Position numbers and translations under genes: made by a program. The notes beneath the pieces are model-generated. The model worked only from the letters and a program-made list of their open reading frames with translations, did no database searches and had not been told where the DNA came from. From contig JAVJAP010000028.1 in assembly GCA_034770075.1 (NCBI GenBank), forward strand, positions 616,012-680,011: DNA of 64,000 bases, in the 5' to 3' direction. Below are positions 24,033-34,663 of this stretch, one piece after another; the stretch's first letter is position 1, and each line of letters begins with the position of its first letter. This stretch comes from Aralia elata. Lineage: Eukaryota > Streptophyta > Magnoliopsida > Apiales > Araliaceae.

Positions 24033-26582
24033 TTAGTATAAATTCACAGCAGGCTGAAGTCAAAAAAATATACGAAGTTAGTGTGCCAAATTTTCGATAA
24101 GGGTTAGTCAAAATACTTGTTGGGAAGCCTCAATTCTTACCTCGTATGCAGTAAGAGTTCGGCAGTAGGAGGAACTGTTAGTCCCTATACTGGTTGAATC
24201 ACACTCGATATCCTTGCTAGACTTTGCAGCTCTGTAGATCTTGATTAGCCAAGGTTGTTGGTTCTTTTTGGTATTTGAAGATAAATAACGCGTCTGATTA
24301 TCTGGTGTGACATTCACCCCTCCAAATGATGGTGCTCGCCTAGCCTTATGTTTCATGGGTCGTTGCTTGGGTTCACTTTGTGACCTAGCTTTTGCCTTTG
24401 AGGATTCCGTATTCGCCATGTAATTTGGTCCAAATTGCGAATCATGAGATATGATATCTTGATAATCCACCGGAGGTGTCTGTGGTACTTTGTGGTTGAA
24501 CTTAGGGACGGTATATTTTTGTTGGGAAGTCCTCTTGGGTGTATCATATGAAAACTCGTCAAATTGGCTTGAATATGTATCGGTCAGTGGTGATGAATTT
24601 GAGTATATCAGAAACTGATTTTCTTGTTTTGAAATTGAATTTCTTCCCGAATAGTTTGAGTCAAATCCGTGCTCCATGGTTTCTGCTTGTGGTTGATTTA
24701 CATGGCCTGTGTTGCTCCTCAGAAAAACTCCCCTTGTTTCTATGAGATTCACATCCTTTGGTTCCTACATACATACAATAACATCATTTGTTTACGCAAA
24801 GTTAAAAACACTAGTATATTTGAAACTTTGTTCGGGTGAAAATCGAAACTCACACTGTATCCTCTGCTTAGCTGCTTTTCTTGTGCTGATTCTCTGTGAG
24901 TTATTCTCCTTTTCACGATGACTGGTGGTTCCTCAGTCATCTGGATTCTCTGAATCCGTGCTCTAACTTGAATTGACATCAATGCGTTCATGCATCTTAG
25001 CATGTCAGTTGTTTGTTTTCTCACTAGATGACCTCTTACTAGTGCTTGTATCTTCACCAGTCCCCTTAAAGCTTTCAATGCTTTCCTTGCCTGCCAGGAG
25101 ATTGGTATATGATCATTCCACACACACGCACGCACACATGCACACCCCATCCATATACTCGTTTCGTATCTGTGCGCTTAAATTTGTGTCATTTGTTGAA
25201 CATGGAGTGGTGAAAAGAAGACTCTTAGACTATGTTTCTTTGCAATTATGTTGTCTTATCTTCATTTCCTATATGTCTGCTCAAATTTGTGCCATTTGTT
25301 TAACATAGCGGTGAAAAGAAGACTCTTAGGGTGTGTTCGTGAGTTTTATTTCGGGGGAAGGGAAGGGGATGGGACGAAATGTTATTCTAGAATGACGTAA
25401 GTATAGAAAATGTCTAACTTTTCCTTCCCTTTCATTCCTTTTCCTGCACCCCAAAATAAAACTCATAAACACTCTATTAACCATTAGGCTATATTTGTTT
25501 GCAATTATGTTACATGTGATTAGACTATTTATACTAATTTAATACCCTTAATCCCTTTTTACCGTTGAATTACTCCTTAGTCCACAATCTTTTGGGCTAC
25601 TTTTTTCTTTGTTTTTTTTTCCTAAGGTCAATTATAAGGGAGTGTATATAATTTCAAGAGGAAAGATTGGGTTAAATAGTACCACTTATAAGATTTCAAA
25701 TGATCTTAGGAGTAAATATACGATTCATGGATTCTCATGATTAAGATAAAAAAAAAATTGCTTAATGATATTAAAGCAATAATGATAAGAATTAATAGTC
25801 CAATCTCAACTAGTTTAATATCTTTAATCACTTTTTACCCTTGAATTACTCCTTAGTTCTCAATCTTTTGGGCTTCTTTTTCCTTTTTTTTTTCCTAAGG
25901 TCATTTTTATAAGGGAGTATATAATTCAAGGGGGAATGTGGGATTAAATAGTACCACTTAGGATATCAAATGACCTTCTAGGAGTAAATATAGGATTCAT
26001 GGATTCTCATGACTAAGATAAAGAAAAAATTGCTTAATGATATTAAAGCAATAATGATAAGTACAATCTCATACATCATTACTGTAAACAAACATAGCCT
26101 AAGGAAGAAAGATTGTGTATATTTACCAAGGAAGAACGAAAGAAGGCTTGAATTTTGGTGGCGGCAGCATCTTCAAGAGCTCCAAGTTCTCGGCCCAGTG
26201 CTCGGGGAGCTGTAACCACTGTTTGAGTGGCTGCACTTGGTGGCATGGGGACAACCGTGGCTGACTTAGCCGTCACAATGGGTGGCACGAAAACGGCTGT
26301 GCCATGGTTTTGCACAGTCTCATATCCCAGTAAGGCCTGTGACACTAGTCGAGTGGTGGCAATCGCGTCGAGGGATCTAGAGCTCTTGTGATTGCTGATA
26401 TCTAGGCTTGCTGATGATCTTCCAAAGCTCCACCTTTTCTTATCATTCAGAGTTTCGGGTAAAAATGCTGTTGGAATCACTAAGCTTTCTGAAGAAAAAG
26501 AAGTATCTAAATATTTCTTCTTCTCTTTCTCCTCCTTTTTCCCTATCAAGAGGTTTCTAAGCCATTTGCTTGCCTTTCCCAT
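24033..26582 (-). CDS. IQ-domain (IQD) calmodulin-binding protein, four exons
   Basis: Exons, read 5' to 3' on the minus strand: 26582-26127 (152 codons), 25090-24854 (79), 24764-24141 (208) and 24053-24033 (six codons plus stop), 445 residues; each junction has GT/AG and keeps frame. The start is MGKASKWLRNLLIGKK, the basic IQD N terminus. The IQ67-type region spans the exon 1/2 junction: ATKIQAFFRSS, LARKALKALRGLVKIQALV, RGHLVRKQ, MNALMSIQVRARIQR. KARSQSEPKQRP and KARRAPSFGG near residue 350 match DUF4005. IQD proteins bind calmodulin and act as scaffolds on microtubules or at the plasma membrane; that is family knowledge. The first IQ core has FRSS where FRGx is usual. The fourth exon is tiny and inferred from splice sites; without it the ORF would read through the intron to 24108. 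Confidence 0.9.
25180..25328. repeat. Imperfect direct repeat in IQD intron 1
   Basis: Two copies of a roughly 45-bp block containing GGTGAAAAGAAGACTCTTAG (about 25184-25230 and 25280-25328). Confidence 0.8.
25329..25476. mobile_element. Tourist/PIF-Harbinger-like MITE in IQD intron 1
   Basis: 148 bp with TIRs GTGTGTTCGTGAGTTTTATT and AATAAAACTCATAAACAC, and TTA duplications at 25326-25328 and 25477-25479. Confidence 0.75.
25487..26099. mobile_element. TIR element with internal tandem duplication in IQD intron 1
   Basis: Ends GGCTATATTTGTTTGCAATT and, reversed, AACAAACATAGCC, next to TA/TWA. Inside, a roughly 260-bp unit occurs twice in direct orientation (about 25525-25790 and 25800-26065), each containing GAATTACTCCTTAGT, AATCTTTTGGGCT and TTCATGGATTCTCATGA. 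It ends only 27 bases from the exon 1 donor. Confidence 0.72.
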
Positions 26583-26670
26583 TTGTTACATACCATCTAA
26601 ATGCCCAAGTTTTACAACATTTTTGGCCTAATGGGATTCAAATAGCATTCAAATATGTATTTGGTCGTGT

Positions 26671-26686
26671 ATATATTTATATATAG
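26671..26686 (-). promoter_or_regulatory. Possible TATA box of the IQD gene
   Basis: Reads CTATATATAAATATAT on the minus strand about 90 bases upstream of the ATG, a plausible core promoter position for a short 5' leader. The surroundings are AT-rich, so this is suggestive only. Confidence 0.4.
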
Positions 26687-27959
26687 GATTTAGTGGCAGT
26701 CGTTATTGATGGAGCACTTGTGTACATTCTTTGACTAAATTGAATATTTCATATATTTAATTTCCACTCATCTTTTAAGTGGATTCTGGTCTTGCACTTT
26801 TTTATAGGCCAAGGCCTGCAATGACTCCCCTTTTTTTGCCATTTGCCATTTTTCCAGCAGATAAGACAAAATTTCCATCTCTCTTTTTTTTTTTTTTTTT
26901 TTAAGAAAATTGATATTTTAAATATTCTTCTTACATGTGTGAGACCTATTACTATTCATATAGGAGGGACATCGTAGAATATCACTTAATTTTATTTGTA
27001 AAAATATCAATTCTTTTTTTTATTTATATTTTTTTCCTTCTTTTTTGGTAGTAAACAGTACTTTTCTTTTTCAAGATGCAGTGTTATCTCAACTGCAGGG
27101 AAGTTATTACAACAGTTTATTTTCAACTCTTTTTAGTACTCCCTCCTCCTTTCCATATAAAGAATTTTATATAATCTTTTTTTCTGGTCAAATCATGAAA
27201 TTTTAAAATTGCTATGAACCATTTCAATTTTAATTAATGTAATAGTTAATATGCTTACCAAAATTAGACTTTGGATAAGGCCGAAAGAAAATGTGAAAGT
27301 AAAAAAATTGACTATTGAACCCCTAAAATAAAAGGCAAAATCAAAAGCATAACATAATTTAAAGGGGATACGTAAGAAGACTCTTTGCCCTAATAAACTG
27401 ATATTTTCCCTTATTCGTATTGGGTTTAATTAGTTTTAGACCCACACAACCAATTAATATTGTAATATAAAATTACTAAAGCCCAAATCAAAATAAGACC
27501 CCAATACAATTAATTAACAAAACTAATATTTATAATATAATTATTCAAATATGGCAAATAAATTATTATTATTTATTTTATTTTTTTCGAATATTACAGA
27601 TATTCCATCTTTCTTTCCCACTTACTAATATTTATACCGGAGGCGTTCAATGTCGGTTAACCACTGTGGTAATGTGTTGCGCAAGTCTAGAGGAGCTGAG
27701 GTCCAACCGGAGACAATTATCTTTTCGTGTAAGCAGCCATAGTTCCAACACCATCCACGGTTCTGGTTATTCAATCTCAGGAGTTCTCATTTTTTTAGAT
27801 AACTTTACCACCCTCCGAGAAACGAATTGTTTCTCTAAAGGTACCAGCAATCCTTCTAGTCACATCAGTTTCCGAACGTGGTTAGCCTGTAAACATCCCA
27901 GAACAAACTTAGTTGGATAACCACCTACAAAGAATTTAGTTTCCATTCAAACCAACTAT
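26687..27959. other. Upstream region of IQD and transition to repeats
   Basis: No gene. Poly-pyrimidine and poly-A/T tracts; a possible single end of a MITE at 27139 (ACTCCCTCCTCCTTTCC) has no visible partner. From about 27640 the base composition rises and may be the 5' flank or LTR of the gypsy gag that follows. Confidence 0.5.
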
Positions 27960-29650
27960 TAATATGGTTGAACTAGAAATATAGGAGGGTACAGTGGTGG
28001 TCACCACGAGCCTAGTCACCATGACTACTATCATGTTCCAAGCCACCATGAAGACGATGGACCACATAGCGAGCATATGGACCCTTCAGTCTACTCACGC
28101 TCAACCTGACCTAAGAGAGCACCTGAGCAAAAGCAGGACTCATATAACAATGACCTCGAGGCATGAAGAGAGGGTCAAAGTCAAACGACGAGAGGCCGAG
28201 GCAGTCAGACGTCATGCCTGCATACATGACCTCGCAACTTATGCCTTTAACAAGAAGAAATGCCAAGACATATCAATACTAAGGCGAAAGAGATTGAAAG
28301 GGATATATCGGGAGCCTGCACATAACAGTCATCCTAAAATTCAAGGAATCCCGAAGGAACCTATTCGGAGGGTTCCCGACATGAAGGGTAGTCGACACCC
28401 CTCTAGCACCCATTAGGAAGAGAGTCCTGGGAGTAGGCATACAAGGAACAGGTCACCAACACCCCAGAAGAAAGGAGAAGTAGACTCCCCGAACGAGGAC
28501 ACCTAGTCCTCCAAGAAGGGATGAGAGGGGGGGCCTTCGGAACCCTCGGTCTTCACTAGACTTCGGGGGCCATGGGAATGACCACCTTATCACCATGTAG
28601 AAGCGGCAACTATGGCTTCGGCCCCTACCCATGTTAAGGCGTGAGTACCTGGAGAGAGAGCTCAAGAGGAGTAATGCGGTAACGGAAGGATTGCCCTTCA
28701 TTGAGATCTTGGAGAGTAGTCCAGTGAACACCAATGTAAGGGTCATAGGGTTGGAGTGCTTTGACGAAGCAACTTACCCAAAGGACCACACATGCTATTA
28801 TGAAAGCCTGATGTATGTGTTAAACTACAACGAGACCACCAAATACCAACTGTTTGTCTCCACCTTAAAGCTGCATGCTAGAGCTTGGTTTACTGCTTTA
28901 CCTCCCTAAAGCATTGGCTAATAAGCCGAACTTGGGGATTCGTTCATCGAGCGTTTCTCAAGAAATTACCCGAGCGAAGCACACACGGTAAGCCTTATGC
29001 AAATCAAGCAAGGCAATGATGAATCGCTTCGGGATTATATTAAGAGATTCAAGAAAAAGGTGGCCCCGATAACAGAACTAACGATGAAAGAGTCTGGTAC
29101 CTGAAACCTAAATGTAGGAGCCAATAAGGACTTTGCCAAGGACGTGTTGAGCAAAAGCCCACAAACTTTGGGTGAGATATATAAGATTGCCCATGGGCAT
29201 ATGTCCATGGATGAAGCCCTTCGGGCACTATACCCTTGTTTGAAGAAGAAAAATGAAAATGGTAAGAATGAAGAGGGTAACAATGGCAAGAATGGGAAAG
29301 ATTTTAGGAATTAAGAAGAATAAATCCGGAAGGAATGAGAAGGATTCGAGAAAGAAGAAAGACGACTGAGAGTACACCCCTCTAAAAAAAACTATTATCT
29401 ATTATATTTCAGGTATAAATTAAGGAGTCATAATTAATGACAATTAACCATCGAATTTGTCAGTATCAAGAAAAAATGATCCCTATCAGAAAACTGCACC
29501 CGGCCGGCCACGCCCAGGAGGCCACCAAGGCACCCTTACTGCCACATCAACCCTGGGAGATTCAACACACTCATTGACATCCCTCACCAACCATTATGAT
29601 CGTCCAAGAAAGAACCAAGGGAAAGCATTGGTTATTTCCACTTAACCGAC
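27960..29650 (+). pseudogene. Ty3/gypsy gag fragment, broken
   Basis: Readable parts in changing frames: YPKDHTCYYESLMYVLNYNE, LKLHARAWFTALPP, FIERFSRNYPSEAHTVSLMQ, GNDESLRDYIKRFKKKVAPI and MDEALRALYP, which are the retrotransposon gag domain. Stops after ALPP and a frame change near 28920 disrupt it. The 5' portion (27990-28420) is basic and less certain. No pol follows; tandem units and nested elements take its place. Confidence 0.8.
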
Positions 29651-29839
29651 AAGAAAATGGCCAAGTATAAAGAACCTCACAAGGAGAGCCATTATGAGGA
29701 TGCACCTCATTCCATCACCTAATTCACATCTCACACTGCCACAAGCAACAAAAAAGGAATGGAGAAAAACAAGTTCAAACAAGCAATCGCATGAAGGAAT
29801 ACAACTAAATAACCAAAGGAGCAAAAGTGAAGTAAATTG

Positions 29840-30582
29840 AGGGAGGAACCCCTAGGGTCAGGCCCTTAGGACTAGGTTGGCCCATGGGGTCCTCACTAGG
29901 GGTGCTCAAAAATTTTGGTTTTTTAAGTTTTTTACATACCGGTTTTTTTGGGTACCGTTTTTTGGTACCGGTTTTTTGGTATTTTAACATTTTTCGGTAC
30001 CGGTAGCGGTAAGGAATTTTTTGAATTCGGTAAAAACCGAAATACCAAAAATACCGAAATTTAATAATATAATAATTATTAGTTAAAAAAATATTATATT
30101 ATATTATAATAATTAATACCCAAGCAGGAAACTAGATAAGTGAAATTGTTAATATATTAAAAAAATTATTTAATAATTATATATAATACCTTGCGGTATA
30201 ACCGAAAACCGAACCGAAAAAACCGGTACCGATTTTGTACCGAACCGGTACCGAAACCGGTAATTCGGTACCAGTACTGATTCTTGTTTAATCGATATTT
30301 TCGGATCGGTACCGATTCGGTATTTTCGGCACCGATTCGATTTTTTTACCGATGAGCACCCCCTCACCTCATCAAGGAACCTCCCCAAAGTCTCTCCCAT
30401 CATGACTCACTCTTAACAGTTAGTCAAATCCAAGCAAGCTATACAAGGAAGAGTCAAAGTGAGAAGAAGCCACCATCGGGTAGGGGAGCGCCCTAGGATC
30501 GGCCCATGTGGACTAGGTCAGCCCATGGGGTCCTCACCTCATGGAGAAGTTGCCGCAAAAGTCCCCTCGTCATGACACACTC
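29840..30582 (+). repeat. Tandem ~190-bp units, first two copies
   Basis: Units share GGCCCATGGGGTCCTCAC, CATGACWCACTC and TCAAATYCAAGCAAG words. Copies begin near 29845 and 30483; the first is split by an hAT-like MITE and the second is split at 30582 by a large LTR, continuing at 41205. Confidence 0.75.
29899..30361. mobile_element. hAT-like MITE rich in CCGGTACCG foldbacks
   Basis: 463 bp with TIRs GGGGTGCTCA and TGAGCACC(C), flanked by CCTCACTA (29891-29898) and CCTCACCT (30362-30369), an 8-bp duplication with two changes, the size typical of hAT. The whole element is full of inverted CCGGTACCG and GGTACCG words and could fold along its length. Non-coding. Confidence 0.82.
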
Positions 30583-31459
30583 TGTAATATCTAGGATATT
30601 TTATAAATTAGTAAAATAAGAATTTAATAAATAAAATTCTTATTATGACGTGTCGATTTGAATGTATAAATATATATGTGTTATATATATTTATGTGATT
30701 TATAGAATGAATTTAATATTTAATAGTTAATTTAACTATTAAGTTAATGATTTCAATTAGCTATGAATTAAAATAAGGAAGCCAAGAAGATTACTTAATT
30801 TATATTAATTAATGAAGGAGAAGATAAAATTATATTATAAGTTAATATAATTTAAATAATATACCTTGTGTGGCAACCAATTAAATTATGATAAATTAAC
30901 TTTCATGTACGAGCTAATTAATTCACTTAATTAAAATTAGTGAATTAATGTATGTATATATTTTGTTTTAATAAAAATGAGGGATTTAATTAAACTCATT
31001 TTTTTTTAATAATATCTTACATATAAATATAATATATTATTGTGCTGGCTTAATATATAATACTATGCCAAAGTGATATAATTAAATATCAAATGAGGTT
31101 CAATATATATAGATATATATGTTGGAACTAAATTAGTATTTTAAATTCATATTTAAATAATGAATTAATATATGAAATAAATATATTTAAGGTATAAATA
31201 TATTATTTGAAGACAATTTATGGGAGGAAGGAACAAGTTAAATTTAATTATACAATATTAATTCTATAAATTAAATGAGTTATTTAAAATAATTAATGAA
31301 GTAAACATTAATTATTTTAATAGATAATTCGTTATACTAAAGATGTTATAAGCGGTTAAATTCCATTTTTATGGAAGGATTTTATGTGTATATGTATAAA
31401 ATTTACCCAACTATATTCTTATTAATATCACCTGTATTTATATTAATTATATTGATCGA

Positions 31460-31508
<49 letters not shown>

Positions 31509-31529
31509 TTTTAATACTCGAATGTGTAT

Positions 31530-32187
31530 TGTGGGCCCAAGTGCATATTAGGGTTCACATGACCTAATTGAATTAAATGTATAAATTAGGGTTTACAAAA
31601 AACCTAATTAAATGTACAAATTAGGGTTTATGTGACCTAATTAAATGTACTAGACCCGGGAAAGTCTCCACGTGTTCCAAGACAGAAGACTCGTGGATGC
31701 GACCCATTTTGGGAATTGATTGAGGGATTGGATTGGTGGCTAGAAGAACAGGGCAATTTGGGCATTACTTTAATGATTAAAGGACATTTCTGGAATTTTC
31801 CCTATAAAACATGACTAAAGGGTATTTCTGGAATTTTCCTTAAAACATGTGCCTGGCATGTGACCATTTCCCAGGCAAGCTCTATAAATAGTCCCTCTAT
31901 TCTAAGAAAAGGGGATCGCTCTCAAGACATTATACCTAGACTCTTGAAAGCTCAATACACTTGGAACTTTCTCACAACTCGAAGACTCAAGAAGGCTCTT
32001 GGAATCCCTGCTACCCTAACCAGGTTTCCGAATTCTAGGAGTTCTACCACGTGTCATTGGAGTAATTGCTCACCTGTTCTTCTCCCCTCTTCAATCAATC
32101 AATCAATTTCGTGCTCTTCGTGGATTTCTCTCCTCTCCAGCCAACACGAAACCCTAACCCTAGCAAGGTGTAATTTCCTTACCTACA
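31530..32187 (+). repeat. Left LTR of the inverted-LTR element
   Basis: 658 bp; TATA box CTATAAATAG at 31882-31891 points toward gag, so this copy is in the functional 5' orientation. Telomere-like AACCCTAACCCTAG words lie near the 3' end. Confidence 0.93.
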
Positions 32188-32193
32188 TTTATT

Positions 32194-32211
32194 TGGCGAC
32201 TCTGCTGGGGA
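32194..32211 (+). other. Primer binding site of the inverted-LTR element
   Basis: TGGCGACTCTGCTGGGGA, six bases after the left LTR. This GCGACTC...GGGGA type is used by Tat/Ogre-lineage elements and is thought to pair with tRNA-Arg. tRNA identity is from family knowledge. Confidence 0.75.
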
Positions 32212-32232
32212 GGTGTAGAATTCGTGAAGGGT

Positions 32233-34035
32233 ATGCCCCCAACTCGAAGTGGGAAAATTACAGGAAGAGTTTTACCGACAACAAGCATCACTTCACCGGA
32301 TCCGATTTCAAGGCAAGTAAATCCAGTGCTCCAAAGCGCGAATCTGGATTTTGATCAACCCATCTTAAATGTCGTTTCGGAAGGAAGTTCAACATCACCT
32401 CAAATGGCTGATCAACAACGAACCAGTGCTAGACAGACGAACACAGGAAGACAAGGTGAGGAAGTAACTGGAGCGCAGACAACTGCGAATGCTGTGCAGA
32501 TGGAGATGCTCAAGGCATTATAGGAGGCACGAGAAGACCAAGGGATGATGATGACCATGATGCTGGAAATGCAGAGGACGCAGGAAGAGATGGGAAATTT
32601 CTGCCAGCAGTTGATGCAAATCCCCACTTTCAGGGCTATGTTCCTCACCTGTTCGCAGGGGGAACGAGCAGAAGTGGATGACAACAGCAACACCAAAGAG
32701 AATCAGACTATGCCTCCAACAACGGAGAGTCAGCCGATTCCAATCATCAACTTGGAGCCCCAAAACAGCGGTGATGTGCCACAACTCAGATTGGAAGCAA
32801 GTCAGCCTCAGCCCAACATCATCCCGACCACTCTTCCAGCATTTTCACAAGTGCAGATACCGACCATCCCTAGCCATATCCAACCAACAAGCCAACAAGC
32901 ACCACCGATACAAATTGTGCAGGATGCAAGTGTACACCAGCCAATTTCCTTACCATACACACCACCTATGCATCAATACATCACAGCCCCTCAGAGAGTC
33001 CATACCACGAGTCAGTATGTGACGAAGGATGATATGATCGATGTGATCAATCAACTTCGCAAGCAGACATCCCGACCTTCAGAGTTGGACTTTACTCCAC
33101 CCTACCCGGCACACATACGGAGACAACCTTACCCGGTAGGGTATATTGAGCACCCCCCGCAGTTCCCAAAGTATAACGGGAAGAAAGGGAATGCCAGGGA
33201 GCACATTGCTAGGTTTGTGGAGTCGATGTCTCCATGGTTGGGTTATGATGAATTGAATAACCATAATCTGTTGATGAGGGAATTCAACAAGACTTTGACG
33301 GATAGTGCCTTCAGTTGGTACTACAATTTGGAGAAGGGATCAGTCCATGATTGGGATGATCTGAAATTGCAATTTTTTAAGAAATTTTTCTATGTGCAGA
33401 AACAGGTAACTATTGTAGAACTAATGCGATTCGAGCAGAAGCCGAATGAGGAGCTGTCAGATTATGTGGACAGATTCAGGGCCCAAGCACAGAAGTGTGC
33501 CGAGCCAATTGAAGAGAAGAACTTGGTTAGCATATGCAACAATGGTGCTCTAGACTCCTTCAAGCCCCATCTCATTACAAAGGCCTGTGATTCATTTGCA
33601 ACCCTCTCATCCTTCGCACAAGATTTGGGAGGAATCATGACAGTGCCCATCAACCATGCGATGGTTACATGGAAGGGTAAGAGAACAGCAACTGTGGCTT
33701 TGGCTGACTCTCAGTCAAACCCACAAAGGGGCAAGAGGGAGAAGAATGAGCGAAATTTTGAACAAAGTAAAGGAAAACTTGGGGGCAAGTATACCAGGAT
33801 GTCAGTTCCAGAGGCTATCACATGCAGTGAGAAGGCATTCAGGGGCCTGTATGAACAATGGGTTGAGCACGGAGTGGTGAAACCTCCAACGCCTAAATTT
33901 GTGGTGATGGAAGAGATGAAAAGAAGACCAGATTTCTGTGTGTACCACCAGTACGCAGGACATTCCACTATGGACTGTTACAGTATGCGGAGGATATACC
34001 ATGAGAAGCTGGTAGCCGGAGAAATCGAGTTGTGA
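32233..34035 (+). pseudogene. gag of the inverted-LTR element, one in-frame TAG
   Basis: The frame from ATG 32233 (MPPTRSGKITGR) runs to TGA 34035 with a single TAG at 32521-32523; from 32545 a 496-residue ORF is open. It has a Gln/Pro-rich N-terminal half, then QFPKYNGKKGNAREHIARF, SAFSWYYNLEKGSVHDW, LKLQFFKKFFYV and EELSDYVDRFRAQAQKC (retrotransposon gag domain), and CVYHQYAGHSTMDC, a nucleocapsid knuckle-like motif, near the end. Gag packages element RNA. The TAG may be a simple mutation or a readthrough site. Only gag is retained, as in non-autonomous elements that use another element's pol. Confidence 0.88.
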
Positions 34036-34149
34036 AAAGAAAAGCACCGTGTATGAAAAACCACTTCCAAACCACAAAGGAAAAGAAACATGCAACATTA
34101 TTACCCATGGTGTAGCCCAAGAGGTCGATATGATGAAAAAAAAAATCAC

Positions 34150-34350
34150 CCAAGATGGTGGTCCACTAGAAAATGGTGGTTGAAGTACTCAAGAGTATCT
34201 CTTGCCAAGAAATTGGATGACCAAGGGAGGAGACACAAGAATTGACGAATTAAAAATCCACCCACGATGGTGGTCAAGTCCTCGTAGATTGCACTTGCCA
34301 AGAAATTGGATGACCAAGTGACGAGGCATGCAACTTAAGCCCTTATGAAA
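34150..34350 (+). repeat. Two imperfect ~110-bp units after gag
   Basis: Block TTGCCAAGAAATTGGATGAC occurs at about 34202 and 34288, each in a similar context including GATGGTGGTC/GAGGMRYRCAA. Confidence 0.75.
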
Positions 34351-34398
34351 CCCTATACGCCAAATAATTGGCACGACGTACCAAGGGATAAGGCACAG

Positions 34399-34663
34399 AG
34401 TTATACTTTCAACTTTAAAAGTAATCGAGGCACCTGATTATAAGTCCTCAAAGTTATACTTTCAACTTTAAAAGTAATCGAGGCACCTGACTATAAGTCC
34501 TCAAAGTTATACTTTTAACTTTAAAAGTAATCGAGACACCTGACTATAAGTCCTCAAAGTTATACTTTCAACTTTAAAAGTAATCGAGGCACCTGACTAT
34601 AAGTCCTCAAAGTTATACTTTCAACTCTAAAAGTAAGCGAGGCACCTGACTATAAGCCTTTAA
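34399..34663 (+). repeat. 53-bp tandem repeat, five copies
   Basis: Copies begin at 34399, 34452, 34505, 34558 and 34611, each starting AGTTATACTTT and containing AAGTAATCGAGGCACCTGAC, with one to four substitutions each. It lies in the non-coding part of the inverted-LTR element. Confidence 0.95.

Noticed and set aside
24108..24140. Extension of IQD exon 3 to the stop at 24108
   Set aside because: A good GTAAGA donor at 24140 and an in-frame acceptor at 24054-24056 give a short last exon; the extension adds only intron-like residues. RNA data would decide.
27139..27260. Third Stowaway-type MITE
   Set aside because: Only one end (ACTCCCTCCTCC) is visible; no complementary terminus was found.
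34399..34663. CRISPR-like array
   Set aside because: Repeats are contiguous 53-bp tandem copies without spacers, in a plant retroelement.
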